This document shows, piece by piece, positions 7,808 to 15,364 of a stretch of DNA of 64,000 nucleotides. The stretch spans positions 229,256 through 293,255 of the forward strand of contig JAHZEL010000007.1 of the NCBI GenBank assembly GCA_019421865.1, in the 5' to 3' direction. The number at the start of each line of letters is the position of its first letter. Position 1 is the first letter of the stretch. The position numbers and the translations under genes were made by a program. The stretch comes from Desulfovibrionaceae bacterium. GTDB taxonomy: Bacteria; Desulfobacterota; Desulfovibrionia; Desulfovibrionales; Desulfovibrionaceae. The notes beneath the pieces are model-generated. The model was not told where the DNA came from. It saw only the letters and a program-made list of their open reading frames with translations, and made no database searches.

Positions 7808-8156
7808 GCCATCAAGGCAGACCGGGTTCAAAAGCAGCATCGAAGAAATAATGAACTGAATTCATTATTTTTCTGTCCGCAGAAGAACGGCGACAAAAAA
7901 CATCCGGAGGGGCCATCCCATCGCCGTGCACAAGATCATCTTTGCCCTGCAAAGACCGCCAACAAAGCTGAGCCAAGACCGACAAAAACCTGCCTTTTCT
8001 ACGCAGAGATTCGGGCCCAAGCGGCATAAACTCGGTCTCAGCGTTCAGTGCTGACGACAGAGACACGGGGACAAACGTCGCTTCACCAGTGCTGGAAAGG
8101 CCTTCACCCGAGGCACTGCTCGTCAATTCCCTTTTTACTGCTCTTCAAGTCCGCAG
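7808..8156. other. Non-coding spacer between parS and the two-component operon terminator
   Basis: About 350 bp without a supportable gene. A minus-strand frame of 104 codons crosses it but lacks a ribosome-binding site, domain signature or hydrophobic pattern. The only notable structure is a perfect AT-rich inverted repeat at 7846-7870. No tRNA-like or riboswitch-like structure was recognised. Confidence 0.45.
7846..7870. repeat. AT-rich perfect inverted repeat near parS
   Basis: AAATAATGAA (7846-7855), loop CTGAA, TTCATTATTT (7861-7870), followed by TTC on the plus strand. It may be an operator, or a weak terminator of transcription running away from parA. Confidence 0.5.
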
Positions 8157-8185
8157 CAAAAAGGGGAGACCGAAACGGTCTCCCC
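8157..8185 (-). terminator. Terminator of the sigma-54 two-component operon
   Basis: Ten-base-pair perfect stem GGGGAGACCG / CGGTCTCCCC with a 3-nt loop (8163-8185). On the minus strand it is followed by five T (8162-8158). It lies 50 bp after the regulator stop. Confidence 0.85.
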
Positions 8186-8237
8186 TCAACGATATCATGC
8201 CACAACGCAGCTCAGGACGGAACTCAGCCTGCCCCTA

Positions 8238-9617
8238 TCAATGGCCAGTGATGTTGTACTTCTTCAGCTTATACTGCATGAGGCTGCGGGAAATGCCGAG
8301 CAGCTCCGCCGCATGCGCCTGCACGAAATCAGCGCGAACGAGCGCCCGCTTGATGAGCGCCGCCTCGATCTTGTCCAGCGTATCGGCAAGATTGAGTTCC
8401 ACGGGCAGAAGGTCCACGGCGCTCTTGAACTGCGATTCCTCGCCGCGGATTTCCGGCGGAAGATCGTCCACACCGATGACCGGGCCGGGCACCATGACCA
8501 TGCAGCCTTCCAGCACGTTCTGCAGCTGCCGGATATTGCCGGGCCACTCGTAACCGGTAAGGTAGTTCTGCGCTTCGGGGCTGAAGCTTTTAGCGGGAAT
8601 GCCGTTGTCCTCGGCGATCTTTTCCGTAAAGTGCGCGATAAGCAGGGGGATGTCCTCCCTGCGCTCCCTGAGCGGCGGAATATGAATCTGCACCACATTG
8701 AGCCTGTAGAACAGATCCTCGCGGAACGTTCCTTCCTCCACCATTTTGGAAAGATCGCGGTTCGTGGCCGCCACGACACGGATATCCACGCTGATGGGCT
8801 CGGTGCCGCCCACGCGCTCGAACACCCGCTCCTGCAGCACACGAAGCAGCTTGACCTGAAGATCCATGCTGAGCTCGCCGACTTCGTCCAGGAACAGCGT
8901 GCCGTGGTCGGCCTGCTCAAAACGTCCGCGCCGGGTGGCTACGGCGCCGGTAAAGGATCCCTTTTCATGGCCGAAGAGCTCGCTTTCCAGCACACCCGAA
9001 TTGAAGGCCATGCAGTTGACCGAAACAAACGGCCCTTCCTTGCGCGGAGAACTGAAATGAATAGCCCGGGCCACCAGCTCCTTGCCCGTACCGGACTCGC
9101 CGGTAATAAGCACGGTGGAGCGGCTGACGGCCACTCTGTCCACGATGGAGAGAGTGTTCCGTATGGCCTTGGACTTGCCTATGATGTGATGCGTACGGTA
9201 CCGCTCCTCCAGAGATTCCTGCAGCAGCTTGTACTGTCGATGCGCCTTGGACAGCTCCACGGCATTATGAACCGAAAGCAGCAGCTCATCGTTGGCGAAG
9301 GGCTTGGTGATGTAGTCGAAAGCGCCGTAGCGCATGGCTTCCACCGCGCTTTCAATGCTGCCGAAGGCCGTCATGATGAGCACCGGCAGATCCGGCCAGG
9401 ACTTCTTGATGCGCTGCAGCACTTCCTTGCCGGTGAGTTTCGGCATCTTCATGTCGGTAATGACGACATCGACTTCCGATTCGTCCAGAAAATGCAGCGC
9501 CATTTCAGGATCGTTGAGGGCGGTCACTTCGTAGCCGGCATCCTTGAGCAGCGCTTCCATGACGATGAGATAGTTCTTTTCGTCATCGATGACGAGAATA
9601 TGCGAGATATCACTCAT
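8238..9617 (-). CDS. Sigma-54-dependent response regulator (NtrC/ZraR type)
   Basis: A 459-residue transcription activator. Residues 1-120 form a receiver domain with phospho-acceptor Asp55 (VITDMKMPK), the acidic pair near residue 11 and the conserved lysine in ITKPF. A AAA+ sigma-54-interaction domain follows, with Walker A GESGTGKE (173-180), Walker B LFLDE (about 241-245) and the sigma-54 contact loop as GSFTGA (220-225) instead of the usual GAFTGA. The C-terminus is a Fis-type helix-turn-helix (AAELLGISRSLMQYKLKKY). Phosphorylated proteins of this class activate promoters read by RpoN holoenzyme. The start overlaps the end of the upstream histidine kinase gene by 8 bp, implying translational coupling and a cognate pair. 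Target genes are unknown. Confidence 0.93.
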   Translation of the reverse strand: MSDISHILVIDDEKNYLIVMEALLKDAGYEVTALNDPEMALHFLDESEVDVVITDMKMPKLTGKEVLQRIKKSWPDLPVLIMTAFGSIESAVEAMRYGAFDYITKPFANDELLLSVHNAVELSKAHRQYKLLQESLEERYRTHHIIGKSKAIRNTLSIVDRVAVSRSTVLITGESGTGKELVARAIHFSSPRKEGPFVSVNCMAFNSGVLESELFGHEKGSFTGAVATRRGRFEQADHGTLFLDEVGELSMDLQVKLLRVLQERVFERVGGTEPISVDIRVVAATNRDLSKMVEEGTFREDLFYRLNVVQIHIPPLRERREDIPLLIAHFTEKIAEDNGIPAKSFSPEAQNYLTGYEWPGNIRQLQNVLEGCMVMVPGPVIGVDDLPPEIRGEESQFKSAVDLLPVELNLADTLDKIEAALIKRALVRADFVQAHAAELLGISRSLMQYKLKKYNITGH

Positions 9618-11109
9618 GATCGGTTCCTTGATCGGTTTCGGACTTCTGGGCGGGCAGACTGATGCTGATGAGCGCGCCGCCCTGGGTGGCATTGGAAAGT
9701 CTCATGCTGCCGCCGTGAGAGTCAATGATGGCCTGCACGATGGGCAGACCCAGCCCCGTGCCGTTGTCCTTGGTGGTGAAGAAGGGATCCATCGCCTTGC
9801 TCAGCGTATCTTCGCTGAATCCCGGACCGGTATCGCGGAAGGTAAGCGTGATCCGTCCCTCTTCGGGCAGAGAGCTTTCTATGAAAATTTCTCCCGGGCC
9901 GTTCATGGCCTGCTGGGCATTGGCAAGAATATTATAGAAGGCACGGTACAGAAGATCGGCATCACCGGCCACGGTGAGATCCGGCGACAGTTTCGTATGG
10001 ATTTCCACGCCGAGACGCTGAAACTCCCCGCCCAGAAACGCCATCGCCTTGTTGATGACGTCCTGAATATTCACGCTGTCCTGCCGGGGCTGCCGGGGTC
10101 GGGCATAGTCAAGAAAGTCGTTGACCGTGGTCCCCAGACGGCATGATTCGTCGTAGATGGCGGAAAGCATGGCCTGCGTGGTCGCGTCTTCCGTCTTATG
10201 GCGGCGGATGAGGAACTCGGAGCTGGAGCGGATGATACCCAAGGGGTTGCGGATCTCATGGGCAATGGAGGCCACCATGCGCCCCATGCTGGCCAGTTTT
10301 TCCGCCTGATGCAGCTGCGCCTCAAGCTGCCGGTTTCTGGCCATGCGACGACTCAGCGTATATTCCGCCTTGCGCGCCACAAAGTGCAGCAGAAGAAACA
10401 GAATCAGCGTGGAAATGAAAAAGCCGGTGATGATGAGCCACTGCGAACGAATGGTGCCGCGATACTGAGGAGTCATGTCCTGCACGATTTCCAGCACACC
10501 GAGCACGGGAACAGGCTGTCCATGCAGGCGCAGGCCCTGAAAATCGGTATCCACGGTCAGGGGGAAAATGGTGCGGAGAAGGAAGGTGCCGGCCTCAAGG
10601 TGAGGCGTAATCAGCGCCTGCGCGTAGGGAATGGAGGACAGCACATCAAAGTGATGGGGCTTGCCTTCAAAAACCAGCGGAATGCCCGCGGTGTACATGT
10701 CGGTACGGCGCACTTCCCTCGGATCCGTAGAATAAAGCACGGTATAATGGTCGTCGAACATCCGCACGCTTTCCAGCTGAAGGCCGTGCAGCTGCGACTG
10801 AATGACTTCATCCAGCAGCTTGTACTGAGCCGGATTGGAAAGGGCGACGCGCCCCGATGCGTAGGTGACGGGCAACGTGAACTTACGGAAGATCTGACGA
10901 TTGATGTTGTCGGCCAGAAGCAGGGCATATTCTTCCTGACTATCCAGCATGGCCCGGTTCATGGTGCTGCCGATGAAGAGCGTAAGGATGACGCTGGAGA
11001 TAAGAATCAGCACCAGCGAAATGTAGGAGAAGAACTTCGCCAGATTGAACGGCAGTTTGTTTTCCGTGTTGTTCCGACCCGCGTCATCCATGAATATACC
11101 TTTGAACAT
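9610..11109 (-). CDS. Membrane sensor histidine kinase paired with the sigma-54 regulator
   Basis: A 499-residue inner-membrane kinase. TM1 is at about residues 27-47, an extracytoplasmic sensor domain of about 175 residues follows, TM2 is at about 224-244, and then comes the kinase core. The H-box is SIAHEIRNPLG with phospho-acceptor His284. The ATPase part shows the N-box (NILANAQQAMN), the G1 box DTGPGFS and the G2 box NGTGLGL. The architecture resembles ZraS/AtoS-type partners of NtrC-like regulators. No PAS domain is obvious. An alternative ATG 18 bp downstream (before DDAGRNN) has a better-placed AAAGG ribosome-binding site and may be the true start. The signal sensed is unknown. Confidence 0.9.
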   Translation of the reverse strand: MFKGIFMDDAGRNNTENKLPFNLAKFFSYISLVLILISSVILTLFIGSTMNRAMLDSQEEYALLLADNINRQIFRKFTLPVTYASGRVALSNPAQYKLLDEVIQSQLHGLQLESVRMFDDHYTVLYSTDPREVRRTDMYTAGIPLVFEGKPHHFDVLSSIPYAQALITPHLEAGTFLLRTIFPLTVDTDFQGLRLHGQPVPVLGVLEIVQDMTPQYRGTIRSQWLIITGFFISTLILFLLLHFVARKAEYTLSRRMARNRQLEAQLHQAEKLASMGRMVASIAHEIRNPLGIIRSSSEFLIRRHKTEDATTQAMLSAIYDESCRLGTTVNDFLDYARPRQPRQDSVNIQDVINKAMAFLGGEFQRLGVEIHTKLSPDLTVAGDADLLYRAFYNILANAQQAMNGPGEIFIESSLPEEGRITLTFRDTGPGFSEDTLSKAMDPFFTTKDNGTGLGLPIVQAIIDSHGGSMRLSNATQGGALISISLPAQKSETDQGTDHE

Positions 11110-11151
11110 GCCTGTCGCATTCCGGCCGCATGACCGGAAAATTATGGGAAA

Positions 11152-11173
11152 GGGGGAGGTTTCCGCCTCCCCC
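11152..11173 (-). terminator. Hairpin downstream of pgi
   Basis: GGGGGAGG/CCTCCCCC 8-bp stem with a 6-nt loop, followed on the minus strand by TTTCCCATAATTTT. It lies about 110 bp beyond the pgi stop and before the histidine kinase start. The T-run is weak. Confidence 0.5.
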
Positions 11174-11279
11174 TCGCTATCGGTACATGTATAACCTGCC
11201 TCCGTACACCTCGAAGCACTCCGAACGCTCGTGTCTTCAGGCCGTACGTGCAGGAGCTCGAAGAGCCTTTCCGATCAGA

Positions 11280-12602
11280 CTAGAATTCCATATGTTCCGA
11301 CGGAATGGCGGTGAACATGGCCAGTCTGGCGGCATCTTCCTCGGATCCGGGCATGCCCAGACGGGCACGGGCAAGCTTCTTGCCGTTTTCCACGGCAGGC
11401 TGATCCACAGGATTGATCCCCATGAGCCAGCCGGTGAAGATGGTAGTCGCCTCAAGAAGCATCATCATCTTGCCGGCAGAGAAGGCGCTGTCGTCGGGCA
11501 TGTCCAGATGCACCACGGGAACATCCTTCTGAGCCAGCGTGGCACGGGTGGCCAGCGTTTCGGCATCCAGAATGTCTCCGAAGGAATGGCCCTTCAGATA
11601 CTGCCACTGTTCGGGCAGCTTCGTGGGCATGGGCAGAAGTTCCGTGTTGGCAGGCGAGCTCACGAACAGGCAGATCTTGTCCTTCTGACCGTCAAGGAAC
11701 ATCTGCAGCAGAGAATGCTGATCCGTCACGCCGGTGGCGGGAATGGGCATGGTTCCCTTGCCGTCCTTGCCCAGGCTTTCGGCCCAGAGCTGGCAGAACC
11801 AGGGACCGAAGGTGGACCAGGCGGGAATGTAGCAGAAGTAAATGATCTGACTCTTGCCCGCTTCGGACATCTGGTACGCCCAGCGGGCCAGCTTCCAGGC
11901 GGGATGATCGAGAAGCGTATCGGGGTTCTCGGCCAGAGGACGCCCCACGGAAATCGCACCGCGGATCAGGCCCTTCCAGTCCATGCCGAGGAAGACCGCA
12001 GGCACCATGCCCACGGCGGAAAGCACGGAATAACGCCCGCCGAGGTTGTCCGGCACGGGAAGGGAACGGAGCGCGTACTTGTCCACCTCGTCGCGCAAAA
12101 AGCCCTTGTCGGCGTCGGTGACGACGAAGAGATGCTCCTGCCAGGTACCGGGCAGCTTTGCCTGCAGCCAGGGAAGCACAATGAGATACTGAGCAATGGT
12201 CTCTATGGTGCCGCCGGACTTGCTGACCACGACCACCAGCGTGTCTTCAGGCACCAGCTTGTCCAAATGTTCCTGCAGCCACTCCGGATACACGTTGTCG
12301 GCTATCCAGAGGCTGGGGCCGTCGTAGTTGGGGCGGTCCTGACCGGGCGCGAAAGCGCGCTGCAGCGCACGGGGGCCGAGTGCGGAACCGCCGATGCCAA
12401 GCAGCAGCATATGCTTGAAGCTCTTCAGAAACTCTTCATGAATTTCAAGCTGATGGATAAGATCTTCCGCAAAGGGAAGCGCAAGAAACGGCAGCACTGG
12501 CAGCTGCTGCTTCAGCTTTTCGATGAAGCGGGAGTCATCGGAAGGCTGGTCGGCAACACCACCCAGCCACGCATGGGCCCAATCAAGTTTCGCCTGAGTC
12601 AT
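11280..12602 (-). CDS. pgi: Glucose-6-phosphate isomerase
   Basis: A 440-residue cytosolic enzyme interconverting glucose-6-phosphate and fructose-6-phosphate in glycolysis and gluconeogenesis. Recognisable PGI signatures are LLGIGGSALGPRAL (substrate phosphate region), VVVSKSGGTIET (SIS sugar-phosphate loop), NLGGRYSVLSAVG, TGVTDQHSLLQ and the C-terminal GINPVDQPAVENGKK with the ring-opening lysine region. The length is that of the shorter bacterial PGI type. The ATG at 12602 has a GGATGG element about 8 nt upstream; a GTG two codons earlier is possible. It lies downstream of the aspartate aminotransferase gene on the same strand with a 126-bp gap containing short stems but no clear T-run, so partial co-transcription is possible. 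Confidence 0.95.
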   Translation of the reverse strand: MTQAKLDWAHAWLGGVADQPSDDSRFIEKLKQQLPVLPFLALPFAEDLIHQLEIHEEFLKSFKHMLLLGIGGSALGPRALQRAFAPGQDRPNYDGPSLWIADNVYPEWLQEHLDKLVPEDTLVVVVSKSGGTIETIAQYLIVLPWLQAKLPGTWQEHLFVVTDADKGFLRDEVDKYALRSLPVPDNLGGRYSVLSAVGMVPAVFLGMDWKGLIRGAISVGRPLAENPDTLLDHPAWKLARWAYQMSEAGKSQIIYFCYIPAWSTFGPWFCQLWAESLGKDGKGTMPIPATGVTDQHSLLQMFLDGQKDKICLFVSSPANTELLPMPTKLPEQWQYLKGHSFGDILDAETLATRATLAQKDVPVVHLDMPDDSAFSAGKMMMLLEATTIFTGWLMGINPVDQPAVENGKKLARARLGMPGSEEDAARLAMFTAIPSEHMEF

Positions 12603-12728
12603 AATCACACCATCCGAAAAGAAGTTTGAAACGTTTCATGCCGCTTCGCGGCAGCCGTCCTTCCGACGGATGCCGTCGAAGCGCTGCGGCGGCAAGGCTC
12701 ACAGGAGTTTCGGAGACTCCCGTCAGAT

Positions 12729-13907
12729 CTACGCTTTTCCGCCGTACAGGGCTTCCTTCATGCGGCGCAGCGCATCCATGAGCACATCGTCCGCCACGGC
12801 ATAGGAAAGCCGGATGCAGTTCGGATCGCCGAAGGCCTCGCCGGGCACGCAGGCCACGCGGGCCTTTTCCAGCAGCATGGCGCACACCTCTTCACCGCTC
12901 GACATTTCAGGCGTGAAGAGGGCGCTCACGTCGGGGAACAGGTAGAATGCACCGCCGGGGCGATTGCATACCACGCCGGGCCACGTGGCAATTTCCTTCA
13001 TGGCCATGTCGCGACGGCGGAGGAAGGAAAGACGCATTTCCTCCACGCAGTCATAGGAACCGTCCAGAGCGGCCACGGCGGCTTTCTGGGCGATGGAGCA
13101 CATGTGGGAGGTCATCTGGCCCTGCAGCTTGGAGCACTGCTTGATGAGCTCTTCATGCGCCAGCGTATAGCCGACACGCCAGCCGGGCATGGAGAAGGCC
13201 TTGGAAAGACCGTTGAGAATGGCGATCTTTTCAGGATACTTTTCCCACCAGTGCGAGGCGCTGACCGGCGCGCCGTCATACACGAGCTGATCGTAGATTT
13301 CGTCGGCCAGCACGAAGATGTCGTGGGCAAAGCACCATTCCACCAGGGCGTCCACTTCTTCCTGAGTGTAGGCGACGCCCGTGGGATTGGAGGGCGTATT
13401 GAGAATCATCATCTTCGTGGCGGGCGTGACGGCCTTTTCCAGATCGGCGGGGCTGATGCGGAACCCGCGGGAGGAATCGGCCTTCACCAGCACGGGATTG
13501 CCGCCGGCCAGACGGATGAGATCGGGATAGCTCGTCCAGTAGGGGCAGGGCAGGAGCACGTCGTCGCCGTCATTGAGCATGACGAAGAGCACGTTGGCCA
13601 GCGACTGCTTGCCGCCCGTGGTGAGAATGACGTTTTCCGGAGCAGCCGTAACATGGTACTGACGCTCAAAATAATGGCAGACCGCCTTGCGCGCATCCAT
13701 GATGCCGTTGACGGGGGTATATTTGGTGAAGTTCTCGTCGATGGCCTTCTTGGCTGCCTCGCAGATATGAAGCGGGGTGGGAGCATCGGGTTCGCCCACG
13801 GCCAGACTGGTGACCGCTATGCCCCGGGCCTTCAGTTCGAGGGCCTTGGCATTGATGGCAAGGGTGGCGGAGGGCTTGATCTTTTTCATTCTCTCGGCAA
13901 AGTTCAT
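12729..13907 (-). CDS. aspC: Aspartate aminotransferase (class I, PLP-dependent)
   Basis: A 392-residue fold-type I aminotransferase, most like the Ib aspartate aminotransferases, which exchange the amino group between aspartate and 2-oxoglutarate. The PLP lysine lies in LSKAFSMPGWRVGY, and the cofactor-binding NTPSNPTG and ADEIYD stretches are present. The N-terminal SLAVGEPDAPTP region and the C-terminal arginine near CIRLSYA match substrate-carboxylate binding positions. Upstream on the minus strand are a good sigma-70-like promoter (13960-13988) and a GATATGA/TCATATC inverted repeat between that promoter and the start codon, suggesting regulated expression. Exact substrate range (aspartate, aromatic, prephenate) is not resolved by sequence. 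Confidence 0.9.
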   Translation of the reverse strand: MNFAERMKKIKPSATLAINAKALELKARGIAVTSLAVGEPDAPTPLHICEAAKKAIDENFTKYTPVNGIMDARKAVCHYFERQYHVTAAPENVILTTGGKQSLANVLFVMLNDGDDVLLPCPYWTSYPDLIRLAGGNPVLVKADSSRGFRISPADLEKAVTPATKMMILNTPSNPTGVAYTQEEVDALVEWCFAHDIFVLADEIYDQLVYDGAPVSASHWWEKYPEKIAILNGLSKAFSMPGWRVGYTLAHEELIKQCSKLQGQMTSHMCSIAQKAAVAALDGSYDCVEEMRLSFLRRRDMAMKEIATWPGVVCNRPGGAFYLFPDVSALFTPEMSSGEEVCAMLLEKARVACVPGEAFGDPNCIRLSYAVADDVLMDALRRMKEALYGGKA

Positions 13908-13924
13908 GGTTGCGCTTCCTGGTT

Positions 13925-13957
13925 GATATGAGCGATAAAAGGCCTGACGGTCATATC
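13925..13957. repeat. Inverted repeat in the aspC leader, possible operator
   Basis: GATATGA (13925-13931) and TCATATC (13951-13957), 7 bp each and 19 bp apart, between the predicted -10 box and the start codon of aspC. Centre-to-centre spacing is about 26 bp. It could bind a dimeric regulator or form a 5'-UTR hairpin. Confidence 0.35.
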
Positions 13958-13959
13958 AA

Positions 13960-13988
13960 AGTCTATCAAGTTCAAGAGTGCCTGTAAA
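13960..13988 (-). promoter_or_regulatory. Candidate sigma-70 promoter of aspC
   Basis: On the minus strand, -35 TTTACA (13983-13988), a 17-bp spacer and -10 TAGACT (13960-13965). Five of six and four of six consensus matches at optimal spacing. Confidence 0.5.
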
Positions 13989-14113
13989 TTGATGTTTGCC
14001 GTGAGAAAGGCCGTACGACTTCGGTTCGGGGAAATTCTTACGCTGCATTGCCGGGCCTTTCCGGCAGGCGGAGCGATTTCTTCTGCCGGACGACAGGAAA
14101 AAGAGGAGCTGCC

Positions 14114-14842
14114 TTGGAAGAACTGCTGCTGCGTTACCCGGAAGGCTGCCGTGTCGGCCGCTTCATCCGCAGGGAGAAGCGCTTTTTCGTGATTGCCGAA
14201 CTGGACGGGCAGGAAGTGACGGCCCATACCAACAATACCGGCACCATGCTCGGTCTGCTGCGCCCGGGAAGGCCCGTGCTGCTGTCTCCCGCCACCAATC
14301 CAGCACGACGCCTGAAATGGACCGTGGAAGCGCTGGGCCTGCCGCAGGGAAACGGCTTTTTCTGGACCGGCGTGAACACCTCCGCACCGAACCGCCTGCT
14401 TGCCGCCATGTTTCAGGCCGGGCTGCTTTCCTGGGCAGAGGGATACGACAAGCTGAAGGGAGAAGCCGTGAACGGCGAAAGCCGCCTCGACGGACTTCTC
14501 ACTGGCCCCGGCCTGCCGGACCTCTGGGTGGAATGCAAAAACGTGACGCTGGTGGAAGACGACGTGGCCGCCTTTCCCGATGCGGTCACCACACGCGGCA
14601 CAAAACATCTGCACACGCTCATGCGCCTCACGGCCGAAGGCCACCGGGCCGCCATGCTGTACATCATTCAGAGGCCGGACGGCCGCTGTTTCGGAGCGGC
14701 GGACTATATAGACCCCGACTATGCCGAAGCCCTGCATCAGGCCGCAGAGGCGGGCGTGGAGGTGCACCCCGTCGTAGTTCATGTGAGGGAAGACGGCATT
14801 CACTACGGCGGAGAACTCCCGTTCCGGCCGTGCCTCGCATGA
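14114..14842 (+). CDS. sfsA: SfsA family DNA/RNA-binding nuclease-like protein
   Basis: A 242-residue member of the SfsA family, named for a multicopy effect on maltose metabolism in E. coli. The fold combines an N-terminal OB domain with a C-terminal nuclease-like domain; the physiological role is unsettled. Typical stretches are AHTNNTGTMLGLL, SPATNPARRLKW, GVNTSAPNRL, DLWVECKNVTLV (acidic nuclease-like site) and FPDAVTTRGTKHL. The start is a TTG: GAGGAG lies 5 nt upstream (14103-14108), and homology begins at LEELLLRYPEG, while the upstream frame is unlike the family. Length agrees with the usual 230-240 residues. A small exported protein gene follows 57 bp downstream. Confidence 0.9.
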   Translation: MEELLLRYPEGCRVGRFIRREKRFFVIAELDGQEVTAHTNNTGTMLGLLRPGRPVLLSPATNPARRLKWTVEALGLPQGNGFFWTGVNTSAPNRLLAAMFQAGLLSWAEGYDKLKGEAVNGESRLDGLLTGPGLPDLWVECKNVTLVEDDVAAFPDAVTTRGTKHLHTLMRLTAEGHRAAMLYIIQRPDGRCFGAADYIDPDYAEALHQAAEAGVEVHPVVVHVREDGIHYGGELPFRPCLA

Positions 14843-14899
14843 GCTGAAGGCCGCTCCGTCAGGCCGGACACAAAACGCGCAAGGCTCAAGGAGAAAACC

Positions 14900-15364
14900 A
14901 TGATCAAAAACGCGATCATCGCCGTGCTTTCGGCGGCATGTGTGCTGGCCGCCGGGCTGTACGCGGACCATGCGGCACGAGACAAGGAAGAAATCAGTCC
15001 CGCGGAATACGCAGGGCTTCTGCAGCTTCGCGAGCTGTATCCTTCCGACGTCTACAGGGAAGAGGTGCTTCCGTACGTCAGGCAGGCCTTTGTCGACGGA
15101 AAAGTCACGAGAGAACGCCTGCAGGAACTGGGTGCAAAGCTGAAAGATCTCGGCCCAAGAACGCTGGCGGCGCTGGAGCAGAAAAAGACCAGTGAACGCG
15201 TGGCCAACGCATGGGACGACGCACGGGAAGGTGCCGCCGCACTCGGTGAAAGCCTGGGACGCCAGATGGGCGAAGCCATGCGCGAACTCGGCAACGCCGT
15301 GGACGGCCTGAAGCCGAAGCGCTCTCCCGAGCAGAACAGGCATCCGGACGGCGTGAGCCTGTAA
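14900..15364 (+). CDS. Small hypothetical exported protein
   Basis: A 154-residue protein I cannot assign to a named family. It starts with a hydrophobic segment (NAIIAVLSAACVLAAGLYA) that could be a signal peptide or membrane anchor. The rest is charged and helical (SPAEYAGLLQLRELYPSD, then alternating Lys/Glu-rich helices) and ends in a basic, proline-containing tail. The gene has a strong AAGGAG ribosome-binding site. Its stop codon directly abuts the stop codon of the convergent gamma-glutamyltransferase gene (zero-base gap), so no separate terminator exists between them. Probably periplasmic; function unknown. Confidence 0.7.
   Translation: MIKNAIIAVLSAACVLAAGLYADHAARDKEEISPAEYAGLLQLRELYPSDVYREEVLPYVRQAFVDGKVTRERLQELGAKLKDLGPRTLAALEQKKTSERVANAWDDAREGAAALGESLGRQMGEAMRELGNAVDGLKPKRSPEQNRHPDGVSL

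Noticed and set aside
7812..8126. 104-codon minus-strand frame between parA and the two-component operon
   Set aside because: No ribosome-binding site, no recognisable domain, odd composition, and it runs across the AT-rich inverted repeat near parS.
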